64,000 bases of DNA from Thioalkalivibrio nitratireducens DSM 14787 (GTDB lineage Bacteria; Pseudomonadota; Gammaproteobacteria; Ectothiorhodospirales; Ectothiorhodospiraceae), in contig NC_019902.2 in the NCBI RefSeq assembly GCF_000321415.2, positions 1,612,001 to 1,676,000 on the forward strand, read 5' to 3'. Both the position numbers and the translations under genes were made by a program. This document shows, in pieces, positions 27,298 through 37,914 of the stretch (position 1 is the stretch's first letter; the number at the start of each line of letters is the position of its first letter). The notes under the pieces are model-generated. The model made no database searches. It had not been told where the DNA came from and saw only the letters and a program-made list of their open reading frames with translations.

Positions 27298-27474
27298 CCC
27301 GAAACACCGCGCTTGTCGAAGCCGGGACGTGAACGGCACCTGCCGCTCGACTGGACGGGTGCCCGGATACGCGCGGCGGCCAGGGGAATCGGGTCCCGTT
27401 CATTATGCCACCGCGCGCTACGGGTTCACGCACGACCGGTCGAGCGAATGGTTCGAAGTTGCGTTTCGATAATG

Positions 27475-27516
27475 TCGGTGGCGCAAGGCTTGATCTCGGT
27501 GGCGCAAGGCTTGATC
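27475..27516. repeat. Exact tandem duplication of 21 bp
   Basis: Positions 27475-27495 and 27496-27516 are identical, each ending in GGCGCAAGGCTTGATC. The second copy supplies the left half (TTGAT) of the FNR-type box that follows; the first copy has an unpaired half-site. Confidence 0.9.
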
Positions 27517-27524
27517 AAGGTCAA
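27511..27524. promoter_or_regulatory. FNR/DNR-type box upstream of nirC
   Basis: TTGAT-CAAG-GTCAA, one base off the consensus, within the end of a duplicated 21-bp unit. It is the only such box ahead of the nirCFDLGHJN genes, though the distance to the nirC start is long (about 330 bp), so the transcript would have a long leader. Confidence 0.65.
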
Positions 27525-27851
27525 GGCACCACGCGGTGGCCGCCAGTCAATAATGGATCCGAAGTTCAGGCAACGGTCATGGCGCTGCATAGCACTCGGA
27601 AAGGCGAAAATCGGTCGCCTGGCACGGTGATCGTTCCCTCTTCCCACCCAGCTCCGGCAAGCGGGAGCGGGGAATGACGAGGGCGCGGCGTGCGATTCAC
27701 GTCAGGGCCGCAGAGGGGCCCGGCAGTGCCGGCGGCGATCCGATGCAGACGAAGGCTGGCGAACACATGAGCGACGATTCCTGTGTCTACAATACGCCGG
27801 GCCGGCACCCACCCGAGTGGATCGAGGCGCGCCCGGCGGTGCGAGCCTGCC

Positions 27852-28193
27852 GTGCCTAATCCTGCGGTTCCTGTCGCCCTGCTGTTCGCCCTGATGGTGG
27901 TCCTCGGGGGCGCGCAAGGGGTGGCCGAGGAGACCTCCATCGGCGAACCGCGCCAAGCCGAACTGCGCCATCTGCTCATGCAGGACTGTGGCTCCTGCCA
28001 CGGGTTGACCCTGCGCGGCGGACTCGGACCACCGATCACACCCGAAGCGCTGGCGGACCGCGACCGGGACACCATGGTGGCCGTCATCCTGTATGGCCGC
28101 CCTGGAACGCCAATGCCGCCCTGGGCAACGATCCTGGCAGAACACGAGGTCCGATGGCTGGTGGACCTGCTGTACGAGGGGAGTATCCAATGA
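27852..28193 (+). CDS. nirC: NirC-like small cytochrome c (c55X)
   Basis: 113 aa. A GTG start (start uncertain) is followed by a signal peptide, LLFALMVVLGGAQGVAEE, one heme motif CGSCHG (in LLMQDCGSCHGLTLRGGLGP), and the C-terminal MPPWATILAEHEVRWLVDLLY with the Met ligand region. Family members donate electrons to or help mature cd1 nitrite reductase. It overlaps nirF by ATGA and is the first gene of the nir maturation operon. Confidence 0.82.
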   Translation: MPNPAVPVALLFALMVVLGGAQGVAEETSIGEPRQAELRHLLMQDCGSCHGLTLRGGLGPPITPEALADRDRDTMVAVILYGRPGTPMPPWATILAEHEVRWLVDLLYEGSIQ

Positions 28194-29380
28194 GACCGAC
28201 GCGGCTGTCCCCGGGGCTTCTGTGGATCCTGCTGACCATCTGCCCGGCGGTGCTGGCGGGCGCGTCCGACGGCCTGCGCGGCACGGGCGATCTGGGCGTC
28301 ATCGTCGAGCGTGCCACCGGCAGTATCCAGATTGTCGAAACCACCTCGCGTACGAGCCTTGCGCGGATCACCGGCCTCGGCGACCTCTCCCATGCGTCGG
28401 TCAAGTATTCCCGCGACCAGCGCCATGCCTACATCTTCGGCCGCGACGGCGGGCTGACCCAGGTGGACATGCTCAAGCGCGAGATCACCCATCGCATCAT
28501 CCAGTCCGGCAACAGCATCGGCGGCGCCATCTCCCAGGACGGCCGCCTGCTGGCCGTGGCCAACTACGAGCCGGGCGGTGTGAAGGTCTTCGACGCGAAG
28601 ACGCTCGCGCTCGTTGCCGACATCCCCACGGTGGATCACGAAGGCCAGCGTTCCAAGGTGGTGGGTCTCGTCGACGCCCCGCGCCAGCGTTTTGTCTTCA
28701 GCCTGTTCGATGCCGGCGAGATCTGGGTGGCGGACTTCAGCCAGGGCGACTCGCCGCGCATCACGCGCCACCGTGACGTGGGTCGCCAGCCCTACGATGC
28801 GCTGATCACCCCCGATGGACGCTACTATATCGCCGGCCTGTTCGGCGAGGACGGCATGGCTCTGCTGGACCTGCGCCAGCCCGACGCCGGCGTGCAGCGC
28901 ATCATGGAGGGCTACGGGCGCGGCGACGAGCTGCTGCCGGTATTCAAGATGCCGCACCTGGAGGGCTGGGCCATCGCGGGCGACTACGCCTTCATGCCCG
29001 CCGTGGGCCATCACTCCGTGCTCGTGGTCGATCGCCGCGACTGGAGCGAGGTCGCACGCATCCCGGTCCACGGCCAACCGATCTTCGTGATGGCCAGCCC
29101 CGACCAGCACGCGGTCTGGGTCAATTTCGCGTACCCGGACAACGACACGCTGCAGGTGATCGAAGTGGATACCCTGGAGCTCACCGCCTCGATCGAGCCC
29201 GGGCCCGCGGTGCTGCACATGGAGTTCACGCCCCGCGGCGAGCACATCTGGGTATCGGTGCGCGACGCCAACGAGGTGCACGTCTACGACGCCTATTCGC
29301 TGGAGCGGCTGGCGCGTCTCGAGGTGCAAAGCCCCAGCGGCATCTTCTTCACCGCCCGCGCCCACCGGATCGGATTCTGA
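28190..29380 (+). CDS. nirF: NirF, heme d1 biosynthesis protein
   Basis: 396 aa. Signal peptide (LLWILLTICPAVLAGASDG), then an eight-bladed d1-type beta-propeller resembling the NirS d1 domain but without a cytochrome c domain: LGVIVERATGSIQIVE at the start, then QPYDALITPDGRYYIAGLFGEDG and VLHMEFTPRGEHIWVSVRD. NirF acts in the periplasm in a late step of heme d1 synthesis. It overlaps nirC by ATGA and is followed closely by nirD. Confidence 0.9.
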   Translation: MRPTRLSPGLLWILLTICPAVLAGASDGLRGTGDLGVIVERATGSIQIVETTSRTSLARITGLGDLSHASVKYSRDQRHAYIFGRDGGLTQVDMLKREITHRIIQSGNSIGGAISQDGRLLAVANYEPGGVKVFDAKTLALVADIPTVDHEGQRSKVVGLVDAPRQRFVFSLFDAGEIWVADFSQGDSPRITRHRDVGRQPYDALITPDGRYYIAGLFGEDGMALLDLRQPDAGVQRIMEGYGRGDELLPVFKMPHLEGWAIAGDYAFMPAVGHHSVLVVDRRDWSEVARIPVHGQPIFVMASPDQHAVWVNFAYPDNDTLQVIEVDTLELTASIEPGPAVLHMEFTPRGEHIWVSVRDANEVHVYDAYSLERLARLEVQSPSGIFFTARAHRIGF

Positions 29381-29389
29381 GACCGCGTG

Positions 29390-29845
29390 ATGGAACTCAC
29401 CGACCTCGAACGGCACCTGCTCAACGACTTCCAGCACGACCTGCTGCTGACTCCGCGACCCTACGCGGAGATGGGCGAGCGGCTGGGTGTGGACGAGCAG
29501 GCGGTGATCGATGCGCTCGAGCGTCTCCGGGAGTGTGGCGTGGTGACTCGGGTCGGTGCGGTATTCCGGCCCCACAGCGTGGGTGCCAGCACGCTGGCCG
29601 CGTTGGCCGTGCCGCCGGAGCGGCTGGAGACCGTGGCCGGCATCGTCAGTGCCTATCGCCACGTCAATCACAATTACGAGCGCGAACACGACTACAACCT
29701 GTGGTTCGTGGCCACCGCCCCGGACGAGGGCGAACTGTGTGACGTGCTCGAGGATATCGAACGCGCGACGGGGTTGCCCGTGCTGGCCCTGCCGCTGCTC
29801 GAGGACTACCACATCGACCTGGGGTTCGAGCTACGATGGACGTGA
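29390..29845 (+). CDS. nirD: NirD-type siroheme decarboxylase subunit
   Basis: 151 aa, Lrp/AsnC fold: winged HTH (LLNDFQHDLLLTPRPYAEMGERLGVDEQAVIDAL) and an effector-type domain with HVNHNYEREHDYNLWFVATAP, the His-rich motif of NirD/NirG siroheme decarboxylase subunits. These proteins convert siroheme to didecarboxysiroheme in heme d1 synthesis rather than regulating transcription. ATG 29390 chosen over the GTG one codon earlier. Overlaps nirL by 10 bp. Confidence 0.88.
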   Translation: MELTDLERHLLNDFQHDLLLTPRPYAEMGERLGVDEQAVIDALERLRECGVVTRVGAVFRPHSVGASTLAALAVPPERLETVAGIVSAYRHVNHNYEREHDYNLWFVATAPDEGELCDVLEDIERATGLPVLALPLLEDYHIDLGFELRWT

Positions 29846-30417
29846 GCGATCTCAGAACCCGGCTACAGCGGATCCGCGGTGATACGGTGCCATTGGCAGC
29901 CGCGGACATCGCGCTGATCGGTGCCATCGAGAAAGGCCTGCCGCTCGTGTCCAGGCCCTACGCAGCCGTCGCCGAGCAGCTGGGCATCAGCGAGGCGCAG
30001 GTGCTGGAACGTCTCGCAGCACTGCGGGAACGGGGTGTCATCAAGCGTATGGGCGTGGTGGTGCGTCACCGGGAACTGGGCTACCGGGCCAACGGCATGG
30101 TGGTATGGGACGTGCCGGACGATGCAGTGGCAGGCCTGGGGCAATGTTTCAGCCGCTATGACTTCGTCACACTCTGCTACCGGCGGCCGCGCCAGTTGCC
30201 CGAGTGGCCGTACAACCTGTTCTGCATGATCCACGGCAAGAGCCACGATGAAGTGCATCAGGGCATAGCGCGTCTGGTAAGGGAGTGCGGTCTGCAGCGG
30301 GTGCCTCATGAGGTGCTCTTCAGCCGCCGCCGCTTCAAGCAGCGCGGCGCGCGCTACCACTGCCCCGAGCGCCGCGAACCGCCGCATGCGCCGGGCGAGG
30401 CGGCCCATCGTGGCTGA
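29836..30417 (+). CDS. nirL: NirL-type siroheme decarboxylase subunit
   Basis: 193 aa AsnC-fold protein with VIKRMGVVVRHRELGYRANGMVVWDVP and FVTLCYRRPRQLPEWPYNLFCMIHG, the signature of the NirL/NirH subfamily, which partners NirD/NirG in siroheme decarboxylation. The C-terminal 30 residues are arginine-rich and may be poorly conserved. It overlaps nirD (10 bp) and nirG (8 bp). Confidence 0.87.
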   Translation: MDVSDLRTRLQRIRGDTVPLAAADIALIGAIEKGLPLVSRPYAAVAEQLGISEAQVLERLAALRERGVIKRMGVVVRHRELGYRANGMVVWDVPDDAVAGLGQCFSRYDFVTLCYRRPRQLPEWPYNLFCMIHGKSHDEVHQGIARLVRECGLQRVPHEVLFSRRRFKQRGARYHCPERREPPHAPGEAAHRG

Positions 30418-30877
30418 CACCCAAACGGCCCTTCTGGACGATCTGGACCGCAGCATCATCAATGTCCTGCAGGACGGGTTCCCCATCGGTCCGCACCCCT
30501 ACGCGCAGGTGGCCGGCGAGCTCGACACCGACGAGACCACGCTGCTCGAGCGCCTGCAACGGCTGCTGGATCGACGCATACTCACGCGTTTCGGCCCCAT
30601 GTACCACGCCCAGCACATGGGCGGCGCCTTCTCCCTGGTGGCCATGCGCGTACCGCCGGACGATCTCGATCGCGTGGTCGAGATCGTCAACGGCTTCGAC
30701 GAGGTGGCCCACAACTACGAGCGCGAGCATGCCTTCAACCTGTGGTTCGTGCTGGCCACGGAAACGCCCGACGTCATCGGCCAGGTGCTCGCGCATATCG
30801 AGCATGCGACCGGCCACCGCTGCTACAACATGCCCAAGCTGGAGGAATTCTTCGTACGGCTCAGGGTTCCGGTATGA
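30410..30877 (+). CDS. nirG: NirG-type siroheme decarboxylase subunit
   Basis: 155 aa, similar to the NirD product: LDRSIINVLQDGFPIGPHPYAQVAGEL, then EVAHNYEREHAFNLWFVLATETP. The GTG start overlaps the nirL stop, and homology starts there; the longer frame upstream is within nirL. It forms a paired decarboxylase with NirH in the four-gene D-L-G-H arrangement. Confidence 0.87.
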   Translation: MADTQTALLDDLDRSIINVLQDGFPIGPHPYAQVAGELDTDETTLLERLQRLLDRRILTRFGPMYHAQHMGGAFSLVAMRVPPDDLDRVVEIVNGFDEVAHNYEREHAFNLWFVLATETPDVIGQVLAHIEHATGHRCYNMPKLEEFFVRLRVPV

Positions 30878-31404
30878 GCGGAGTGCCCGCCACGAGCCGC
30901 CTGTCTTCCGCGGCACGGGATCACACGCCCGTCGACGAGCTGGATCGGGCACTGATCGTCGCCACCCAGGCGGGGCTGCCCCTGGTACCCGAGCCCTACG
31001 AACACCTGGCCGCAGCGCTCGGCATCAGCGGCGACGAGGTCATGCAGCGGCTGCGGCACATGCAGGCGCGCGGGATCATCCGCCGCATCGCGGCGGTGCC
31101 CAATCACTACCGTCTGGGTATGACCGCGAACGGCATGAGCGTGTGGAACGTGCCGGACGAACGCATCCGCGAACTGGGCCGCCGGGTCGGGGCGCTGGAG
31201 TTCGTCAGCCACTGCTACCACCGGTCCCGGCACCTGCCGGACTGGCCCTACAACCTTTTCGCCATGGTCCATGCGGGCAGCCGCGAGGAGGTACTTCAGA
31301 AGGTGGCGAGCATCGCCGAACTCCTGGGCCCCGACCACCTCGGCCACGAGGTGCTATTCAGCCGGCGCATCCTCAAGAAGACCGGGATGCGTCTGAGCGC
31401 GTGA
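30874..31404 (+). CDS. nirH: NirH-type siroheme decarboxylase subunit
   Basis: 176 aa, NirL-like: IIRRIAAVPNHYRLGMTANGMSVWNVP and FVSHCYHRSRHLPDWPYNLFAMVHAG, ending with EVLFSRRILKKTGMRLSA. Overlaps nirG by ATGA; 10 bp before nirJ. With nirD, L and G it completes the siroheme decarboxylase set. Confidence 0.88.
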   Translation: MSGVPATSRLSSAARDHTPVDELDRALIVATQAGLPLVPEPYEHLAAALGISGDEVMQRLRHMQARGIIRRIAAVPNHYRLGMTANGMSVWNVPDERIRELGRRVGALEFVSHCYHRSRHLPDWPYNLFAMVHAGSREEVLQKVASIAELLGPDHLGHEVLFSRRILKKTGMRLSA

Positions 31405-31414
31405 GGACAGAGCC

Positions 31415-32641
31415 ATGTTCAGAATCAGCCAGTACATGCGCGAACTCGAAAAGCAGGTCCAGGGCGCGGACGCAATCCTGCCGCCTCACTGCCAGCCGCC
31501 CGGGCCGGTGGTGATCTGGAACCTGATCCGGCGCTGCAACCTGACGTGCAAGCACTGCTACTCGATCTCCGCGGACAGGGACTTTCCGGGCGAACTGAGC
31601 ACGGAGGAAGTCTTCTCGGTGATCGACGACCTCAAGGGCTTCGGCGTTCCGGTGCTGATCCTCTCGGGCGGCGAACCGCTGCTGCGTCCCGACATCTTCG
31701 ATATCTCGAAGCGCGCGCAGGCCATGGGCTTCTACACGGGCCTGTCCACCAACGGCACGCTGATCACGGATGAGAACATCGGGCGCATCGCCGAGGTCGG
31801 CTACGATTACGTCGGCGTCAGTATCGACGGCATCCGCGACACGCACGATCATTTTCGCCGGCGCAAGGGCGCCTTCGACGAGTCCATGAACGGGATCCGG
31901 CTGTGCCGGGAGGACGGCATCAAGGTGGGCATGCGCTTCACCATCACCATGGACAACGCCCACGAACTGCCGCAGCTGTTGGAACTCATGGAGCGCGAGT
32001 CGGTGGACAAGTTCTACCTGTCGCACCTCAACTACGCCGGGCGCGGCAACCGCAACCGCAAGGACGACGCCCACCACCAGGTGTCCCGCCACGCGATGAA
32101 ACTGTTGTTCGACACCTGCTGGAACGACATCCAGGCCGGACGCCACCGGGAATATGTCACCGGCAACAACGATGCCGACGGCGTCTACCTGCTGTTCTGG
32201 ATTGCCGAGCGCTTCCCCGAGCACCTGGACTACATGCGTGCGCGCCTGGAGCAGTGGGGCGGCAATTCCAGCGGCGTGAACGTCGCCAACATCGACAACC
32301 TGGGCAACGTGCATCCGGACACCTTCTGGTGGGACTACAACCTGGGCAACGTGCGCGAGCGCCCGTTCTCGGAGATCTGGCAGGACACCGGTGACCCGCT
32401 GATGGCCGGCCTCAAGGCCAGGCACCGCCCGGTGAAGGGGCGTTGTGCCGAGTGTTCGCATTTTGCGATCTGCGGCGGCAACACCCGGGTGCGCGCCTGG
32501 CAGCTCACCGGCGACCCCTGGCAGGAGGATCCGGCCTGCTACCTAAGCGACGAGGAAATCGGCGTGACCGAGTCGCGGGAGCGACTGCGCGTCGTCCCGT
32601 ATTCCCGCCGCACGATTCCCACAAAGGTCGTGTTCAAGTGA
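31415..32641 (+). CDS. nirJ: NirJ, radical SAM enzyme of heme d1 synthesis
   Basis: 408 aa. The radical SAM cluster motif CNLTCKHCYS (about residues 42-51) is followed by LILSGGEPLLRPDIF. A C-terminal SPASM/twitch-type region carries cysteines in GRCAECSHFAICGGNTRVRAWQ and DPACYLSDEE. It removes propionate side chains on the way to heme d1. Spaced 10 bp after nirH; nirN follows in the same reading frame after a hairpin. Confidence 0.93.
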   Translation: MFRISQYMRELEKQVQGADAILPPHCQPPGPVVIWNLIRRCNLTCKHCYSISADRDFPGELSTEEVFSVIDDLKGFGVPVLILSGGEPLLRPDIFDISKRAQAMGFYTGLSTNGTLITDENIGRIAEVGYDYVGVSIDGIRDTHDHFRRRKGAFDESMNGIRLCREDGIKVGMRFTITMDNAHELPQLLELMERESVDKFYLSHLNYAGRGNRNRKDDAHHQVSRHAMKLLFDTCWNDIQAGRHREYVTGNNDADGVYLLFWIAERFPEHLDYMRARLEQWGGNSSGVNVANIDNLGNVHPDTFWWDYNLGNVRERPFSEIWQDTGDPLMAGLKARHRPVKGRCAECSHFAICGGNTRVRAWQLTGDPWQEDPACYLSDEEIGVTESRERLRVVPYSRRTIPTKVVFK

Positions 32642-32644
32642 AAT

Positions 32645-32662
32645 CGGCCCCTGTGGGGGCCG
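32645..32662 (+). other. Short intercistronic hairpin nirJ-nirN
   Basis: CGGCCCC-TGTG-GGGGCCG, a 7-bp stem starting 4 bp after the nirJ stop and ending just before the likely nirN start. It may affect nirN translation or mRNA processing. Confidence 0.5.
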
Positions 32663-32668
32663 CAAACT

Positions 32669-34195
32669 TTGGGTTTGCCCGTATGCGTAAGAATTCCCAG
32701 CGTTTCTCCTGCGTCGACCGCCCTGGGCGCGGCCGCCGCGCTGCTCGCTGCCTGGCCGGCAACGGGCAGCTCGCCGGACGAAGCCCAGCGGATCTACCAG
32801 ATCCACTGCGCCAGTTGCCATTCCGGCGACCGGCTCGGCGGCATGGGCCCTGCACTGCTGCCCGAGAATCTGCGGCGCGTGAGGCGTCCGGAGGCTCGCG
32901 AGGTCATTGCCCACGGACGCGCCGCCACCCAGATGCCCGGTTTCTCCGAGCAGTTGAGCGACGACGAGATCATGCTGCTGGTGGAGTACATCTACCAGCC
33001 ACTCGAGGTCATGCCGGTATGGGCCCGGGACGAGGTACTCGACTCGCGCGTGGTGCACTACGGGCCCGGCTCACTGAGTGATGAACCGCGCTTCGACGCC
33101 GACCCCCTGAACCTTTTCATCGTCGTGGAACTGGCGGACCATCATGCGAGCCTCCTGGACGGCGACCGGCTGGAAGTGCTCACGCGCTTTCCGACCCGTT
33201 TCGCGCTTCACGGCGGGCCCAAGTACTCACCCGATGGTCGCTATGTCTACTTCGCCTCGCGGGGCGGCTGGATCAGCAAATTCGACGTCTACAACATGAA
33301 GACGGTTGCCGAGATCCGCGCCGGCATCAACACGCGCAACCTGGCGATCTCGGGCGACGGCCGTTACCTGCTGGTGGGCAACTACCTGCCGCACAGCGTC
33401 GTGCTGCTCGATGCCGACGACCTCATGCCCCTGGAGATCATCGAGGCACGCGACGCGGCGGGCACCTCGTCGCGGGTCAGTGCCGTCTACACGGCCGCAC
33501 CGCGCGAGAGCTTCATCGTCGCGCTCAAGGATATAGCCGAAGTATGGGAAATCAGCTATGCAGCAGCCGATTTTCCCCTGCGGCGCATCGTGCTCGACGA
33601 CTACCTGGACGATTTTTTCTTCGACCCCGGCTACCACCACCTGATCGGCGCGGCACGCAACGCCAATAACGCCCAGGTGGTCAACCTGGACGAGGGTCTC
33701 AAGGTGGCGGAGATCGATCTCACCGGGCTGCCGCACCTGGGCTCCGGAATCAGCTGGGAATACCAGGGCCGGCCCGTGGTCGCCACCCCCAACCTCAGGG
33801 AAGCAGAGGTGAGCGTGATCGACCTGCAGGACTGGACGATCATCGAACGCATCGACACGCTGGGGCCGGGCTTCTTCATGCGCAGCCACGGGGACTCGCC
33901 GTATGCCTGGGTGGATGTCTTCTTCGGACCGGACAGCGACGCGGTGCATGTCATCGACAAGAAGACCCTGAAGATCGTGCGTACGCTGCGCCCCGAGCCC
34001 GGCAAGACCGCGGCGCACATCGAGTACGATCGTCACGGGCGCTACGCCCTGCTGAGCATCTGGGACGACGACGGGGCGCTGGTGATCTACGACGCCGACA
34101 CCCTGGAGGAGGTCAAGCGCATCCCGATGAAAAAGCCATCGGGCAAGTACAACGTCTACAACAAGACGCGCCTCGACCCCGGCACCAGCCACTGA
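32669..34195 (+). CDS. nirN: NirN-like cytochrome c/d1-domain protein
   Basis: 508 aa. Signal peptide (STALGAAAALLAAWPATGSS), one c-type heme motif (CASCHSGD, in IYQIHCASCHSGDRLGGMGP), then a d1-type beta-propeller from about residue 125 (FALHGGPKYSPDGRYVYFAS, LPHLGSGISWEYQGRPV, FFMRSHGDSPYAWVDVFFG). NirN is the dihydro-heme d1 dehydrogenase and hands d1 to NirS. No good ATG in frame: a TTG at 32669 or 32675 is assumed. An ATG at 32683 lies in another frame and would need a frameshift, so the 5' end deserves caution. Confidence 0.82.
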   Translation: MGLPVCVRIPSVSPASTALGAAAALLAAWPATGSSPDEAQRIYQIHCASCHSGDRLGGMGPALLPENLRRVRRPEAREVIAHGRAATQMPGFSEQLSDDEIMLLVEYIYQPLEVMPVWARDEVLDSRVVHYGPGSLSDEPRFDADPLNLFIVVELADHHASLLDGDRLEVLTRFPTRFALHGGPKYSPDGRYVYFASRGGWISKFDVYNMKTVAEIRAGINTRNLAISGDGRYLLVGNYLPHSVVLLDADDLMPLEIIEARDAAGTSSRVSAVYTAAPRESFIVALKDIAEVWEISYAAADFPLRRIVLDDYLDDFFFDPGYHHLIGAARNANNAQVVNLDEGLKVAEIDLTGLPHLGSGISWEYQGRPVVATPNLREAEVSVIDLQDWTIIERIDTLGPGFFMRSHGDSPYAWVDVFFGPDSDAVHVIDKKTLKIVRTLRPEPGKTAAHIEYDRHGRYALLSIWDDDGALVIYDADTLEEVKRIPMKKPSGKYNVYNKTRLDPGTSH

Positions 34196-34373
34196 TGCGC
34201 CCTGCCCGCGACACGCCCGGTGGCCCAGCGGCCGATATCGGCACGGCGCCGACGATTCTGAGATTGGGGGATACCCTGCTCCAGCCGCCCAGGGACCGCG
34301 AGCGTGATTGAACCAGCGACGCCGATGAACCTGGGGTGCGGGCGGGACTGCAGCGCCGGCGTGTCGACAAGAG

Positions 34374-34406
34374 GCCGGCCTCTGGTCGGGAAGACCGGAG
34401 GCCGGC
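34374..34406. terminator. Bidirectional terminator between nirN and nirS
   Basis: A 14-bp stem (one mismatch) with loop GGGAA: the left arm starts GCCGGCCTC and the right arm ends GGAGGCCGGC. It lies in the 223-bp convergent gap between nirN (plus) and nirS (minus), where a shared terminator is expected. Confidence 0.75.
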
Positions 34407-34418
34407 AGCGGTGAAGGA

Positions 34419-36599
<2,181 letters not shown>

Positions 36600-36613
36600 T
36601 CACAAAATGGACC

Positions 36614-36627
36614 TTGACGTAAGTCAA
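36614..36627. promoter_or_regulatory. FNR/DNR-type box upstream of nirS
   Basis: TTGAC-GTAA-GTCAA, a perfect 5-4-5 dyad, 71 bp upstream of the nirS start. A perfect palindrome of the FNR/DNR class; expected to activate nirS under low O2 with NO. Confidence 0.78.
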
Positions 36628-36686
36628 GTGCACACCTGATTATCACGAAACCTCCGCAGCGAGTGCGACGCCGTGCGGCATCGGTC

Positions 36687-36835
36687 GTCATTGCGAGCGT
36701 AGCGCGGCACTAATGCGCGCAGCGCATTGAACAGCCGAAGGCTGGCCCGCAGGGTGAGCGCAGCGAATAATCCAGGCGGCGCGGGGAGGACTAATGCCGT
36801 TTGGATCGCCACGTTGCTTCGCGCCTCGCGATGAC
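36687..36835 (-). repeat. Dispersed repeat, inverted copy of the MITE interior
   Basis: From GTCATTGCGAGCG to CGCGATGAC this 149-bp stretch aligns by eye, in reverse orientation, with the interior of the MITE-like repeat (8569-8743), including GCACTAATGCGCG, ACAGCCGAAGGCTGG and GGATCGCCACG. The GGGAAGCGCTGA ends are absent, so it is a decayed or end-less copy. Confidence 0.75.
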
Positions 36836-37056
36836 GGTGGTTTCGATGACGGCCCGTTCCAATTTGCGGAGCTTCCCTGATAATCAGGAGTGCACATAAA
36901 ACCGCCAAAAAAACAGAATATCTCTATATTTATGCACCCTTATATTATGTTGAACTAAGCCGCTTCGCGGCAGCCTGCTTCTCCGGGCGCTGACGCAACG
37001 CCGATCGTCAACACTCCTTGGTGACCCCTGTGGGTCGCAATGACAAGGAGAGGACG

Positions 37057-37914
37057 ATGACACCGTTACGGCAGCAGATGATCGATGCCATGCGCCAGCG
37101 TGGCTTTGCAGAACGCACGCAACGCAGTTACCTGTGGGCAGTACGGGACCTGGCTCGATTCCACCGACGTTCTCCTGCGGAACTGGGCGTTCCTGAACTT
37201 GAGCACTATTTCCGGCACCTGGCGCTGGAGCGCGGGTTGTCCGGGGCCACCTGCCGGTTGCACCGGAACGGGATCCGCTTTCTGTACCTGAAGGTGTTGC
37301 AGTGGTCGGCCTTCGACGTGCCCTTTGTGGTACCCAAGCGCGCGCAGCGGATTCCGGAGTTGCTGACCCGGCAGGAGGTCGTGCGGATCCTGGACGCGTG
37401 TGCCAACCCGAAGCACCGGATGTTGCTGAAGATCTGTTACGCCTGTGGCCTGCGGGTCAGCGAGGTGGTGGCGTTGCGGGTGCGCGACATCGACGGCGAG
37501 CGCGGTCTGCTACGGGTCGAGCAGGGCAAGGGGGCGAAGGACCGGCTGGTGCCGGTGTCGCCGACGCTGTTGACGGAGTTGCGGCGGTACTGGGTGCTGT
37601 TCCGGCCGACCGAGTGGCTGTTCCCGGCGGGGCGGGACCGGTGTACACCGCTGAGCATCAGCAGTGCCCAGCGCGTGTTCAGTCGGGCCAAGGCGACGGC
37701 GGGCATCGCCAAGATCGGTGGCATTCATGGGCTGCGCCACGCCTATGCCACGCATCAGCTCGAGGCGGGGCTACCGGTGCATCGCCTGCAGCGGGTTCTT
37801 GGCCATGGGCACCTGCAGTCGACGCTGCGCTATCTGCATTGGGTGCCCGAACGTCGCCCGGAGGCGGGCGGACCCGTGGATCTGGTGGCGGGATTGGCGG
37901 TGCGTCATGGCTGA
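37057..37914 (+). CDS. Tyrosine recombinase (XerC/D-like) of the IS91-like unit
   Basis: 285 aa. N-terminal SAM-like core-binding domain (MIDAMRQRGFAERTQRSYLW), then a catalytic domain with the first Arg in CYACGLRVSEVVALRVRDID, HxxR in HGLRHAYATHQLEAG, the H in RVLGHGHLQSTLRYLHW and the probable nucleophile Tyr in that last stretch. RBS AAGGAGAGGACG supports ATG 37057. It overlaps the IS91 transposase start by 8 bp, so the two are coupled and probably act in the same mobile unit. Confidence 0.9.
   Translation: MTPLRQQMIDAMRQRGFAERTQRSYLWAVRDLARFHRRSPAELGVPELEHYFRHLALERGLSGATCRLHRNGIRFLYLKVLQWSAFDVPFVVPKRAQRIPELLTRQEVVRILDACANPKHRMLLKICYACGLRVSEVVALRVRDIDGERGLLRVEQGKGAKDRLVPVSPTLLTELRRYWVLFRPTEWLFPAGRDRCTPLSISSAQRVFSRAKATAGIAKIGGIHGLRHAYATHQLEAGLPVHRLQRVLGHGHLQSTLRYLHWVPERRPEAGGPVDLVAGLAVRHG

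Larger units (their letters stand above)
27298..27851. other. Intergenic region upstream of nir cluster
   Basis: About 550 bp. It contains the tandem 21-bp repeat and FNR-type box at 27475-27524. The stretch 27620-27660 (gtgatcgttccctcttccc) resembles 44481-44502 upstream of norD, hinting at a short shared repeat. No gene seen. Confidence 0.5.

Noticed and set aside
27620-27660. Possible shared repeat with 44481-44502 (ttccctcttccc)
   Set aside because: The similarity covers about 20 bp with no defined ends; too short to call a repeat family.
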